This document shows, piece after piece, positions 8,417 to 17,120 of a stretch of DNA of 64,000 bases; position 1 is the stretch's first letter, and each line of letters opens with the position of its first letter. The position numbers and the translations under genes were made by a program. The notes under the pieces were generated by a model that saw only the letters and a program-made list of their open reading frames with translations, was not told where the DNA came from and made no database searches. The stretch is from Brevibacterium spongiae (GTDB lineage Bacteria > Actinomycetota > Actinomycetes > Actinomycetales > Brevibacteriaceae). Where the stretch lies: contig NZ_CP093443.1 of NCBI RefSeq assembly GCF_026168515.1, forward strand, positions 1,922,001 to 1,986,000, read 5' to 3'.

Positions 8417-9139
8417 TCAGTCGCGACCTGTGGTGCGCATGGTGATATTGATCCTGCCCCCGCCGAGGTGGTCCAGCCGTCCGTGCTCAGGCGCGGTTGC
8501 CGGTTGAATGGCCTTCACCCCGTGAAAGGCGAACCGGGCGGGTCCGCCGAAGACGAAAGCGTCCCCTGAGGCCAATCGCAGGTCCTCAAACGGCCGGTTG
8601 CGGTTGACCGTGTTGCCGAACCTGAACAGGCACGTATCGCCCAGCGACAGGGAGACGACAGGTGCGGGATCGAATTCGTCCTTGTCCTGGTGCATGCCCA
8701 TCTTCGCGTGTGCATCGTAGTAGTTCACGAGCGCCACATCCGGTTGGTAGGCGCCGGGATCGAACCCCCACAGGGCGGCGGCCTGCGGACCGTACTCTGC
8801 GTCGGCTGCGACCACCTCCGTTGCCGCCTGCAGCACCTGTCGGCCGAGTCTGGTCATCCAGTCGGGGAACGGCAGCACAGCTCGGCCGTTGACGTCAGCG
8901 GCCAGACGGTCGTAGACGCCCGGTCTCCAGTGCCACCCCAGTCCGATCGTCTTCACACTCATCGGGTGCCCGGCGATCGTCGTGGCATGCGGGGGAACGG
9001 GTCCGGACTGCCATTCGGCGTACCGGGCGATGATCCACGACTGTGCCTCGGGTGTGAGGAACCCCGGCACCCAGACCGCACCGGGAGCGACGATCTCTGG
9101 GCGGCGGTCGAAGGCCTCATCGGCGAAGAGCGAATCCAT
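8417..9139 (-). CDS. alkB: AlkB-like 2-oxoglutarate/Fe(II) dioxygenase (alkylation repair)
   Basis: AlkB oxidatively demethylates 1-methyladenine and 3-methylcytosine in DNA. In this 240-residue protein the iron ligands are H150 and D152 (MHQDKDE) and H206 (FHGV); the 2-oxoglutarate-binding arginines are R229 and R235 in RINITMR, with N139-Y140 in the VNYY strand. The N-terminus has the expected PGFLTPEAQ region. ATG 9139 has no clear ribosome-binding site. Only 56 bp separate it from the divergent hydrolase gene. Two further alkylation-repair genes lie at 22236-24410. Confidence 0.95.
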   Translation of the reverse strand: MDSLFADEAFDRRPEIVAPGAVWVPGFLTPEAQSWIIARYAEWQSGPVPPHATTIAGHPMSVKTIGLGWHWRPGVYDRLAADVNGRAVLPFPDWMTRLGRQVLQAATEVVAADAEYGPQAAALWGFDPGAYQPDVALVNYYDAHAKMGMHQDKDEFDPAPVVSLSLGDTCLFRFGNTVNRNRPFEDLRLASGDAFVFGGPARFAFHGVKAIQPATAPEHGRLDHLGGGRINITMRTTGRD

Positions 9140-9195
9140 GTCTACCAGGATGCCAGAGGGCCGATTAGGATGGTCAACGGAGCAGAGGAGACGCG

Positions 9196-9852
9196 ATGAC
9201 CGGTGGCATGCTCGAACTGATATTCCTCCACGGAGCGGGGGAGACCGCCTCGGCGTGGGACGAAGTCATCGCCTCACTTCCCGAGGACTGGACCTGCCGC
9301 GCACCGGAGCTTGCACAGCTCGGTGGCACGGAATCGGGAGGATTCGACCTCGAAGCGGCCGCGCAGTCAGTGCTCGGAATCGCCGATCCCGATGCGACGA
9401 CCGTGCTGTGCGGCTTGTCCCTGGGTGCGATGACGGCGACCGCCGCAGCAGCCGCGGCTCGGCCCGCAGAGATCGATGTCCTGGTCGCCTCCGGGGCTCA
9501 GGTGCGCCCGCCGAAGTGGATGATGCGGGTGCAATGGCACATCTCAGCGCGGCTTCCCGACTCAGCGTTCACCGGGTACGGGTCGACGAAGGCTGAGACC
9601 TTGGCCATGTACGAAGCGGTGGAAGCCGCGGATCTGCGGGACAGCCTCGGCGACATCACCGTGCCGACAGCGGTGTGGTGCGGAAGCCGAGATATCGCGA
9701 ACAAGCCCGCGTCCAGGCAGCTGGCGGCGGGCATCGACGGAGCCGAACTGCGCATCGTGTCCGGTATGGGCCATGATTGGCATCGCAGCCATCCTCACGC
9801 GTTCGCGGCCCACCTGCGCGAGTTCATCCCCGCCGCACTGCGGCGGGGATGA
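9196..9852 (+). CDS. Alpha/beta hydrolase
   Basis: This 218-residue alpha/beta-fold hydrolase shows the oxyanion-hole motif LHGAGETASAWDEV near residue 11, the nucleophile elbow GLSLGAM (Ser at about residue 76), an Asp in VWCGSRDIANKP, and the catalytic His in GMGHDWHRSHP near residue 195. GAGGAG precedes ATG 9196 at good spacing and a TAGGAT box lies about 25 nt upstream. The substrate is not evident. It resembles small esterases or MenH-like hydrolases of actinobacteria. Confidence 0.85.
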   Translation: MTGGMLELIFLHGAGETASAWDEVIASLPEDWTCRAPELAQLGGTESGGFDLEAAAQSVLGIADPDATTVLCGLSLGAMTATAAAAAARPAEIDVLVASGAQVRPPKWMMRVQWHISARLPDSAFTGYGSTKAETLAMYEAVEAADLRDSLGDITVPTAVWCGSRDIANKPASRQLAAGIDGAELRIVSGMGHDWHRSHPHAFAAHLREFIPAALRRG

Positions 9853-9874
9853 ACTCGGAGCGGGCAGGCACGGT

Positions 9875-11086
9875 TCAGAGTTCGCCGACAGACACCTGCT
9901 CATCGGCCAGCCGGGCGGCCGGAACCTCCTTGCCGATGAGGGCGCGCAACTCGTCACCGTAGTCCCAGACATTGACATTCATCGCCGCCGTGACTCGACC
10001 GTCGCGGTGCCAGAACACGATGAACTCATCGGATGCCTTGTCGCCTCGGATGACGACGTCATCATCGGGACCGCCCCGTCCGACATACTCCATGCCGAGA
10101 TCGAACTGGTCGGTGTAGAAATACGGCTGCCAATCATAGACCGCGGATCCGCCGGTGATCGTCGAGGCCGCGACAGCCGCCTGTCGCACGGCGTTGTCCC
10201 AGTGTTCGACGCGCAGTCGCTCGTCGCGGAGGACATTCTGCGCATTCGCGATGTCTCCGATGGCCAGGATGCTGCCATCGGACGAGCGCATGTGCTCATC
10301 GACGACCACCCCGTCATCGACGGTCAGTCCCGCCGAGGCGGCCGGACCGGTCGTCGGATCCGCGCCGATGCCGACGACGACGAGATCGGCTGGGACGCTG
10401 CCTGCGCTCGTCTCGACGGCTTCGACGGCATCAGAGCCGGTGAAAGCGGTGGTGTCCGCCTGCTTGAGGAAGTTCACTCCGTTCTTCCGGTGAAGCTCTT
10501 CGAAGTACTCGCCGAGCTGCGTGCCGAGAACCGACGACAGCGGGGGAGCATCGGTATGGAGGATGACAGTGACATCACAGCCGTGGGTCTTCGCCGCAGC
10601 CGCGACCTCGAGGCCGATCCAGCCGCCGCCGATGACGGCGACCTTCTTGCCCTCGCCGAACTGGGAGCGGATCGCCACGGCGTCACCGGCGTCGCGGAGG
10701 GTGTGGATATTGCCCAACTGAGCGCCGGGCACATCGAGGGTGCGCGGCGTCGATCCGGTGGCGAGGATCGCCTGCCCGTACGTCAGCTGCTGATCATCGC
10801 CGAGGGTCACCGTCTGTGACGCCGGATCGATCGCAGTCACGGCTGTGCCGAAGAATGTGCTGACGTCGTGTGCTGAGTACCAGTCTTCACCACGCAGTGC
10901 GGAATCGGCGGGGTCCGATCCCTCGAGCATGACCTTCTTCGACAGGTCGGGCCGGTAGTACGGAGCGGCCGGATCTGCACCGACGAGTGCGATCGACCCG
11001 GCATAGCCTGCGTCCCGCAGCTCTTCGACGACGGTGCCGCCGCCGATGCCTGCGCCGATGACGACTGTTCCGAATTCCTCTGCCAT
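9875..11086 (-). CDS. FAD-dependent NAD(P)H oxidoreductase (ferredoxin/rubredoxin reductase type)
   Basis: The 403-residue flavoprotein has the two-dinucleotide fold of the ferredoxin reductase family. An FAD site VVIGAGIGGGTVVEEL lies near residue 8, an NAD(P)H site VAVIGGGWIGLEVA near residue 150, the FAD-binding AIGDIA motif near residue 272, and a C-terminal reductase domain follows. Such enzymes pass electrons from NAD(P)H to ferredoxins or rubredoxins that serve P450s or oxygenases, none of which is adjacent. ATG 11086 is chosen because AAAGGA lies 7 nt upstream. Confidence 0.9.
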   Translation of the reverse strand: MAEEFGTVVIGAGIGGGTVVEELRDAGYAGSIALVGADPAAPYYRPDLSKKVMLEGSDPADSALRGEDWYSAHDVSTFFGTAVTAIDPASQTVTLGDDQQLTYGQAILATGSTPRTLDVPGAQLGNIHTLRDAGDAVAIRSQFGEGKKVAVIGGGWIGLEVAAAAKTHGCDVTVILHTDAPPLSSVLGTQLGEYFEELHRKNGVNFLKQADTTAFTGSDAVEAVETSAGSVPADLVVVGIGADPTTGPAASAGLTVDDGVVVDEHMRSSDGSILAIGDIANAQNVLRDERLRVEHWDNAVRQAAVAASTITGGSAVYDWQPYFYTDQFDLGMEYVGRGGPDDDVVIRGDKASDEFIVFWHRDGRVTAAMNVNVWDYGDELRALIGKEVPAARLADEQVSVGEL

Positions 11087-11196
11087 AACACGTCCTTTCA
11101 TTGAGGGGACCTGGTCCCGACTGTACCCGCCGAACCGAACAGTCACCAGGGATCGGTGCCCTGGTGAGGGGGTTGCTCCTCTGCACCGTGCCCGTT

Positions 11197-11226
11197 TTGG
11201 TCTGCGATGGGCAGGAGGCGTAAACT
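11197..11226 (+). promoter_or_regulatory. Predicted promoter of tRNA-Ala(CGC)
   Basis: TTGGTC (11197-11202) and TAAACT (11221-11226) are separated by 18 bp and lie 12 bp before the mature tRNA 5' end, a normal geometry for a tRNA promoter. Confidence 0.5.
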
Positions 11227-11238
11227 TGAGAACCGCAA

Positions 11239-11311
11239 GGGGCTTTAGCTCAGTTGGTAGAGCGTTTCGTTCGCAATGAAAAGGTCAGGGGTTCGATTCC
11301 CCTAAGCTCCA
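11239..11311 (+). tRNA. tRNA-Ala (anticodon CGC)
   Basis: The 73-nt cloverleaf has a full 7-bp acceptor stem (GGGGCTT with AAGCTCC), D arm, anticodon stem TTTCG/TGAAA with loop TTCGCAA, and T arm AGGGG/CCCCT around TTCGATT. The G3-U70 wobble pair that identifies alanine tRNAs is present. CCA is not encoded. Confidence 0.97.
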
Positions 11312-11316
11312 CGATC

Positions 11317-11347
11317 AAGGCTCGGATTCGGTGAGAATCCGGGCCTT
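11317..11347 (+). terminator. Stem-loop terminator after tRNA-Ala(CGC)
   Basis: A 13-bp stem (11317-11329 with 11335-11347, one G-U pair) with a 5-nt loop is followed by TTCC, directly downstream of the tRNA. Confidence 0.75.
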
Positions 11348-11426
11348 TTCCGTTTCTGTGCGTGGGTCTGCACGCGCTTCCGTGGAAGCCGTTGCGGCCC
11401 GTGACTATCCGTGACATATTCGACGC

Positions 11427-12779
11427 ATGGACGGCAGAGACCAGCTGGATGCGCGCAGTTTGGCCGGCCTGCGCTTCTCCGCGGCGACCGCCGCCTTCCA
11501 GATCGAGGGCGCGCGCAGCCTCGACGGCCGTGGTCGCAGCATCTGGGACGACTTCGTCGACACTCCGGGCGCCGTCGTCGATGGCAGCAGCGCAGAGCCG
11601 GGTCCCGACAGCTACCACCGATTCGCCGAGGACGTCGCGCTGCTCTCGGGACTCGGCGTCGACCGCTACCGCTTCTCGATCTCCTGGACCCGAGTCATCC
11701 CCGACGCAGGCAACGACGAGTCAGCCAACGAGGTCGGTCTCGACTACTACGACCGTCTCGTCGACGCCCTCCTGGATGCCGGAATCACACCGGAACCGAC
11801 CCTGTACCACTGGGACCTGCCCGTGGCTCTCGAAGCCTCCGGAGGGTGGCTGACGAGAGACACCGCGCACCGTTTCACCGAGTTCGCCGCCACCGTGTCA
11901 GACCGCCTCGGCGATCGGGTCCGCCACTGGTTCACGATCAACGAACCCGCCTCGACCTCCCTGCAGGGGTACGCGCTCGGCGAATTGGCACCGGGTCGCA
12001 GCCTGCTCTTCGACGCACTGCCGACCGTCCACCACCAGCTGCTCGCTCACGGCCTGACCGCACCGGTCCTGCGCGACAACGGTGCCGTGCAGGCCGCACC
12101 GACCATCAACCACAGCCTCATCCTGCCTGCGTCGGAGTCCGAGGACGACCAGATCGCGGCATCGACGCTCGACGCGATCATGAACCGGCTCTTCGCCGAC
12201 CCGCTGCTCACCGGCACCTATCCCGACCTCAGTCGTTTCGGGGTCGAAATGCCGGTCGTCGACGGGGACATGGAGCTCATCAGCGCACCGAACGAAATCT
12301 ACGGACTCAACTACTACAATCCGATCACCGTGGGTGCCTCGACAGGTCCGCTGCCCTTCGAGATGATCCCGACACCCGGCGCCGCGACCACGGGATTCGG
12401 ACCTCTGTGGCCGATCCGTCCGGACACGCTGCGGGACTTCCTGACAGATATGGATAGGCGCTACGGTTCCCTCCTGCCTCCCATCGTCATCGCCGAGAAC
12501 GGAGCGTCCTTCCCCGAACCGGACAGCGTCGCGGGTGAGATCGAGGACACCGCGCGCATCGACTACCTCGCCTCCCATCTCGCGGCCGTCGCGGAGGCCG
12601 GAGAAGCCGGAGTGCGCATCGACGGATACACCGTGTGGTCCCTGCTCGACAACTTCGAATGGGCCGAGGGCTGGACGCAGCGCTTCGGACTCGTCCACGT
12701 CGATATGGCGTCGGGGACACGAACCCCGAAAGCCTCCTACCGCTGGTATCGCGACCTCATCGCCGCGGCGCGACGATGA
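11427..12779 (+). CDS. GH1 family beta-glucosidase
   Basis: This glycoside hydrolase family 1 enzyme (450 residues, typical length) hydrolyses beta-linked glucosides in the cytoplasm. The N-terminal signature FSAATAAFQIEGA starts near residue 17, TLYHWDLP lies at 126-132, the acid/base Glu173 sits in INEP, and the nucleophile Glu357 in IAENGA. The DNFEWAEGW aglycone-site loop is also present. It has no signal peptide, so substrates must be imported. Its stop overlaps the start of the MFS gene (ATGA), which points to uptake and hydrolysis of a beta-glucoside as one unit. Confidence 0.95.
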   Translation: MDGRDQLDARSLAGLRFSAATAAFQIEGARSLDGRGRSIWDDFVDTPGAVVDGSSAEPGPDSYHRFAEDVALLSGLGVDRYRFSISWTRVIPDAGNDESANEVGLDYYDRLVDALLDAGITPEPTLYHWDLPVALEASGGWLTRDTAHRFTEFAATVSDRLGDRVRHWFTINEPASTSLQGYALGELAPGRSLLFDALPTVHHQLLAHGLTAPVLRDNGAVQAAPTINHSLILPASESEDDQIAASTLDAIMNRLFADPLLTGTYPDLSRFGVEMPVVDGDMELISAPNEIYGLNYYNPITVGASTGPLPFEMIPTPGAATTGFGPLWPIRPDTLRDFLTDMDRRYGSLLPPIVIAENGASFPEPDSVAGEIEDTARIDYLASHLAAVAEAGEAGVRIDGYTVWSLLDNFEWAEGWTQRFGLVHVDMASGTRTPKASYRWYRDLIAAARR

Positions 12780-14065
12780 ACGGCGCGATCGATCCCCGTC
12801 ACCGAGGCGGTTCACCGGTCCGTGCACATGTCTCACCTGTGTGGATGGTGTGGTTCACCCTCGCTTGGCTGGCGATCTGGACCGTGCAGCTCACCCCGAT
12901 CCAGCTGCTTCTGCCCTTGCAGCTCGATACCCAATCCGGGCATTGGATCGATGGAGTCGTGTGGTCAGGTCTGGTGCTCTCCGCCGGCGGGCTCGCCGGG
13001 ATCATCGCGGCACCGTTGGCGGGACGCTTCTCCGACCGCACGCGCTCCCGCTTCGGCAGGCGGCGTCCCTGGGCGATCTCCGGCTCAGTGGCTGCAGCCA
13101 TCGGGCTTCTGCTGACCGGGACCGCCGACGGCCCCCTGTGGGTCGGTGCCGCGTGGATCGTCACCTCGGTGGGAGTGTCCATGGCCTCGGCGGCGCTGAC
13201 GGCGCTCATCGCCGACCAGCTCGAGGATCAGAGAGGCACCGCGTCGGCTGCGTCCAGCTCTGCGCAGGCGGTCGGCATCGTCGTCGGTGTCGGAGTCATC
13301 GTGTTGTTGGACCTGAGCACCGGAGCCTCCTATGTGGTGCTGGCCGGGTTCATCCTCGTCGTCGGGACCGCGACCGCGATCCTGCTGCCCGACCCGCCGC
13401 TGCCGCACGAGGCGGTGCTCGCGCTGCACGCCCGCAGGGAGCTGAACCGGGCCAGCATCTCCTCACTGCTCGATCAGAGTTTCACCAGGCTGCTCATCAG
13501 CCGGTTCACCGTCAACGTCGGCAACGCCTTCGGCACGTCACTGCTGCTGTTCTTCCTGCTCTACGGCATCATGGTTCCCGCTGCGGAGGCCGAGGACAGA
13601 CTGCTCGTGCTCATCGTCATCTACACGATCTTCGTCGTCATCGCCTCGATCATCGTCGGAACTGTCTCGGACCGACGCGGCAACCGGAGACTGTGGACGG
13701 TCGTCTCGGCACTCGTCCAGGCGTGCTCGGGAGTGATCATCCTCATCAGCCCGAACTTCACCGCCACCGCCGTGGCCGCAGGCGTCATGGGAGCAGGGTA
13801 CGGAGCCTATATGGCCGTGAGTCTCGCTCTGGCCACCGATCTGCTGCTCGACCCGGACGATCATGCCCGGGATCTCAGCCTCGTCAACAGCTCGGCGAAC
13901 CTCGGTCAGCTGGTCGGTCCGCTACTTGGAGCCGGCCTGGTCGCCTTGGTCGGCGAATTCTGGCTGCTCTTCGCCGCGGCGACCGTGGTCTCGGTGATCG
14001 GCGCAGTCCTGACTCTGACGGTGCGTCCCGAACGTGCGGCCCTTCGTGCCACGCCGCACGAGTAG
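12776..14065 (+). CDS. MFS transporter, likely beta-glucoside/sugar partner of the GH1 gene
   Basis: The 429-residue product has about 12 hydrophobic helices and the MFS loop 2-3 signature in AGRFSDRTRSRFGRRRPW (about residues 81-98), a form found in the glycoside-pentoside-hexuronide/SLC45-like sugar transporters. A second copy of the loop appears at VSDRRGNRRLW. ATG 12776 overlaps the beta-glucosidase stop by 4 nt, so the two are translated together. The substrate is inferred from that coupling only. Confidence 0.85.
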   Translation: MNGAIDPRHRGGSPVRAHVSPVWMVWFTLAWLAIWTVQLTPIQLLLPLQLDTQSGHWIDGVVWSGLVLSAGGLAGIIAAPLAGRFSDRTRSRFGRRRPWAISGSVAAAIGLLLTGTADGPLWVGAAWIVTSVGVSMASAALTALIADQLEDQRGTASAASSSAQAVGIVVGVGVIVLLDLSTGASYVVLAGFILVVGTATAILLPDPPLPHEAVLALHARRELNRASISSLLDQSFTRLLISRFTVNVGNAFGTSLLLFFLLYGIMVPAAEAEDRLLVLIVIYTIFVVIASIIVGTVSDRRGNRRLWTVVSALVQACSGVIILISPNFTATAVAAGVMGAGYGAYMAVSLALATDLLLDPDDHARDLSLVNSSANLGQLVGPLLGAGLVALVGEFWLLFAAATVVSVIGAVLTLTVRPERAALRATPHE

Positions 14066-14077
14066 GGTGCCGCCTGA

Positions 14078-14629
14078 TCAGGACAGACCGAGCAGCTTGC
14101 CGTTCTTCGACAGCTCCGGGTCCGTGCACGATGACAGGTCGAAGCAGCAGGGGCGACGTTTCCCGGATTCGAGCTTCGAGATCGCGACGTCGACGCGCCT
14201 GGCGCGAGTGTCCGCGTTCTTCGTCGACCTGATCCAGCGCACCCATTCCCACCGGGCCATCGGTGTCAGCCCCTGCCACACCTCGTCAAGGTCACCGGCC
14301 GCGTCGAGGGCCGAACGGAGATCGTCGGGAACCGTGACTTCCGGCCAGTCCTTCGTCGGGTCGAGACCGACCTCGACGTTTTTCTCCTCGGACTCGCCGA
14401 GCGCTGTCCAGAGTTCGTCGTCGAGGTTGATCCAGTGTCCGCGCCTGCCGTCGGGTTCGACGACGGTGGAGAATGCGGTGCCGTCGAGGGTGCCGGTGAC
14501 TGCGACCTGACCGCGCGAGGGCAGCTCATCGCTGGCTTCCTGGGGCAGACGGATGATCGGACGGTCGTTGAGAAGCTCGGTCACGGCGGTGAAAGTGATC
14601 GCCGCCGTCGAGGCCGATGCGGTGGTCAT
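14078..14629 (-). CDS. YdeI/OmpD-associated family protein with DUF1905 domain
   Basis: The 183-residue product has a DUF1905 beta-barrel-like N-terminus (PSRGQVAVTGTLDG, HWINLDDELW) and a C-terminal YdeI/OmpD-associated region (VPDDLRSALDAAG, WQGLTPMARWEWVRWI, KNADTRARRV). The C-terminal family is linked in E. coli to bacteriocin or peptide tolerance, but the biochemical role is unknown. ATG 14629 is chosen because AGGAG lies 6 nt upstream; an in-frame start 27 nt earlier lacks such a site. Only 12 bp separate it from the convergent MFS gene. Confidence 0.82.
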   Translation of the reverse strand: MTTASASTAAITFTAVTELLNDRPIIRLPQEASDELPSRGQVAVTGTLDGTAFSTVVEPDGRRGHWINLDDELWTALGESEEKNVEVGLDPTKDWPEVTVPDDLRSALDAAGDLDEVWQGLTPMARWEWVRWIRSTKNADTRARRVDVAISKLESGKRRPCCFDLSSCTDPELSKNGKLLGLS

Positions 14630-14700
14630 AGCGACTCCTGGGCAGGGCGTTCGCACTCGGAGGTGCAGACGCGGTGGACGGGTGGGGATTTCAGGATAAC

Positions 14701-16212
14701 TCAGCCGATCGACCGTCCTACCCAGTCCGGACGGTCAGCAGTGATGCCGGCGATCCTGTCTGCCACCTCGGCTGGGAAGGCGATGACGCGGTCGTCGGTC
14801 TGGTCGACGTGGAGGGCCATGATCTCCTCGGTGGCCACGATTCGATCGCCGACGAACATCTCATACGCCAGATGCAGCTTCTTCTCACCCGCGCTCACCA
14901 GGTGCGGCACCACGGTCAGCGTCTCCCCGAGGGAGACTTCGTCGAGGTAGCGGATGTGGGATTCGACGGTGTACAGCGACGCCTTCGCCGTAGTTCGGTA
15001 GTCCGCGTCGAGGCCGAGGCGATCCATCACCTGATCGGTGGCGAAACCGAAGACGAGGACGTAGAAGGCCTCGGACATGTGCCCGTTGTAGTCGATCCAC
15101 TCCGGGGCCACCTCGCTGGTATAGACGTCGAGGTCGGGGGAAGCCTCGGTATCAGGGGACAGCGCGGCGCTCGGAACTTTCGACTCTGTCGCTTCTGCGG
15201 GGGTGGTGGTCCCGGTCTCTGCGGTGGGCTCGGTGCCGGCGGGCTCGGTGCCGACTGCCGCCAGCTGTGCAGTGAGGCGGCGCAAGGCGATGATGCCCGT
15301 ATCGCGGGCAGCGACGAGGTCGGCGATGGTGCGCGGCCCGGCCTCGACCTCGCACCCGGCCACGACATCGTCACGCAGAGACTGGCTGAGCTCCGGTGCG
15401 GTCAATCGGGTCCAGGGGGACTTCAGCGATGGCCCGAAGTGATCGAGCATATGCGCCATCCCGCCCTCGCCGCCCGCCAGGTGGAAGGTGAGCATGGGGC
15501 CCTGGAAGGGCCACCGCAGGCCGGGCCCGTCGGTGATCGAGCGGTCGATCTGCTCGACTGTGGCCTCACCCTGCTCGACCATGTACAGCGCCTCCCGCCA
15601 CTGGGCCTCCTGCAGGCGGTTCGCGATGAAGCCCGGCACCTCGCGATCCATGCGGATCACGGACTTGCCGATGTGGGTGTAGAAGTCAGCGGCCCAGTCG
15701 ACCGCGGCCATCGAGCTCTGCTCACCGCCGACGACCTCGACGAGGGGGATGAGGTAGGGCGGGTTGAACGGATGCCCGACGACGAGGCGTTCGGGATGGG
15801 CCGCCTCGGTGGCCATGTCGGTCATGCTGTAGCCGGACGTCGACGAACCGATGACGACATGCGGGGCGCACACGGCATCGATCTGGGACAGCAGCCCGCG
15901 TTTGAGCGACAGGTCCTCGGGTGCGGACTCCTGGACGAATCCGGTGCCGGCGACCGCCTCGGCGAGGTCGGTGTGGACCGACCAGGCATTGCGGTCAGCA
16001 CCCGGGACCATATCGAGTTCGGCCAGCGCGGGCCAGGCCGCGTCGAGGAGCCGGGCGAACTTCTCTGCGGCATCGGGAGCGGGGTCCCAGATCTTGACCC
16101 GGAATCCCTGCGCGAGGAAGTAGGCGGCCCAGCCGCCGCCGATCGTGCCGGCGCCGACGCAGGTGACGGTGCCGATCGACGCGAACTCGGGGTAGGTGGT
16201 GGAATCGTTCAC
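14701..16212 (-). CDS. Fused L-carnitine 3-dehydrogenase / betainyl-CoA thioesterase
   Basis: This 503-residue fusion carries two steps of carnitine breakdown. Residues about 10-320 form a 3-hydroxyacyl-CoA-dehydrogenase-type domain with NAD-binding VGAGTIGGGWA and the catalytic HPFNPP motif, expected to oxidise L-carnitine to 3-dehydrocarnitine. A linker rich in T, E, P and A (about 320-355) leads to a hotdog thioesterase (VAPEWIDYNGHMSEAFY) expected to hydrolyse betainyl-CoA to betaine. Carnitine dehydrogenase-thioesterase fusions are known in several bacteria. GTG 16212 has GGAGG 6-7 nt upstream and overlaps the preceding stop (GTGA). Confidence 0.88.
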   Translation of the reverse strand: MNDSTTYPEFASIGTVTCVGAGTIGGGWAAYFLAQGFRVKIWDPAPDAAEKFARLLDAAWPALAELDMVPGADRNAWSVHTDLAEAVAGTGFVQESAPEDLSLKRGLLSQIDAVCAPHVVIGSSTSGYSMTDMATEAAHPERLVVGHPFNPPYLIPLVEVVGGEQSSMAAVDWAADFYTHIGKSVIRMDREVPGFIANRLQEAQWREALYMVEQGEATVEQIDRSITDGPGLRWPFQGPMLTFHLAGGEGGMAHMLDHFGPSLKSPWTRLTAPELSQSLRDDVVAGCEVEAGPRTIADLVAARDTGIIALRRLTAQLAAVGTEPAGTEPTAETGTTTPAEATESKVPSAALSPDTEASPDLDVYTSEVAPEWIDYNGHMSEAFYVLVFGFATDQVMDRLGLDADYRTTAKASLYTVESHIRYLDEVSLGETLTVVPHLVSAGEKKLHLAYEMFVGDRIVATEEIMALHVDQTDDRVIAFPAEVADRIAGITADRPDWVGRSIG

Positions 16213-17120
16213 AGATCGCCTCCGGTGATGGTCGGTGTCTGCACGCGCAGATCGAGGATCTCGCGGGCTTCGGCGGGGGTGGCCACGGACGCACCGAGGC
16301 TGGTGATGATGTCGACGGCGCGGGAAGTGAGGTCGGCGTTCGTGGCCTTGACGCCCTTGGACATGTAGAGGTTGTCCTCGAGTCCGACGCGGGCGTGGCC
16401 GCCGGCGAGCACGGACTGGGCGACCCACGGCAGCTGGTTCGCACCGATCGCGAACGACGTGAACTGTGCCCCCTTGGGCAGCATGTTCACCATCGCAGCG
16501 AGCAGGCCGGGATCGGCAGGGGCACCATAGGGGATGCCCATGCACAGCTGGTACAGCGGCGGGGCGTCGATGAGGCCCTCTTCGACGAGCACATTGGCGA
16601 ACCACAGGTTGCCGGTGTCGAAGATCTCCATCTCCGGGCGCACACCGAGGGTCTGGATCCGCTTCGAACCCTCGCGGAGCATGTCCGGGGTGGAGACGTA
16701 GATGTTCGAGCCCTCACCGAAGTTCAGGGTTCCGCAGTCGATCGTGCAGATCTCCGGCAGCAGCTCCTCGACGTGGGGGAGACGGTCGAGGGCGTTGATG
16801 AGGTCGGTTCCGGGCATCGTTGTCAGCGGGTCCTGCGGGTCGACGACGAGGTCACCGCCCATTCCCGCGGTGAGGTTGATGACCGGGTCGACGTCGGAGG
16901 CGCGGATGCGCCGGACGACATCACGGTAGTAGGCGACCTCACGTGAACCCTGCTTCGTCTCGAGGTCACGGACGTGGATGTGGACGACGGACGCACCGGC
17001 ACGGGCGGCCGCGATCGCGTCGTTCGCGATCTCTTCGGGGGTGACGGGTACGTGTTCGCTTTTGCCCGTGGTGTCTCCGGCCCCGGTTACGGCGCAGGTG
17101 AGGATGACCTTGCGATTCAT
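16209..17120 (-). CDS. BKACE family 3-keto acid cleavage enzyme, probably dehydrocarnitine-specific
   Basis: BKACE (DUF849) enzymes condense a beta-keto acid with acetyl-CoA and split it into acetoacetate and a new CoA ester, using a zinc ion. The 303-residue product has the N-terminal VILTCAVTGAGDT strand, the zinc-ligand HIHVRD motif near residues 46-51, INLTAGMGG, and ARVGLEDNLYMSKG near residue 253. Its place between a carnitine dehydrogenase-thioesterase and a regulator indicates 3-dehydrocarnitine as substrate, giving betainyl-CoA. It overlaps both neighbours by 4 nt. Confidence 0.9.
   Translation of the reverse strand: MNRKVILTCAVTGAGDTTGKSEHVPVTPEEIANDAIAAARAGASVVHIHVRDLETKQGSREVAYYRDVVRRIRASDVDPVINLTAGMGGDLVVDPQDPLTTMPGTDLINALDRLPHVEELLPEICTIDCGTLNFGEGSNIYVSTPDMLREGSKRIQTLGVRPEMEIFDTGNLWFANVLVEEGLIDAPPLYQLCMGIPYGAPADPGLLAAMVNMLPKGAQFTSFAIGANQLPWVAQSVLAGGHARVGLEDNLYMSKGVKATNADLTSRAVDIITSLGASVATPAEAREILDLRVQTPTITGGDL

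Noticed and set aside
14674-16368. Long plus-strand open frame opposite the carnitine dehydrogenase fusion
   Set aside because: The composition is a shadow of the minus-strand gene and the product has no recognisable motif.
16209-16605. N-terminal extension of the carnitine dehydrogenase fusion to 634 residues
   Set aside because: The extra residues are an arginine/proline-rich reading of the cleavage-enzyme gene in another frame. GTG 16212 has a good ribosome-binding site and starts just before the Rossmann fold.
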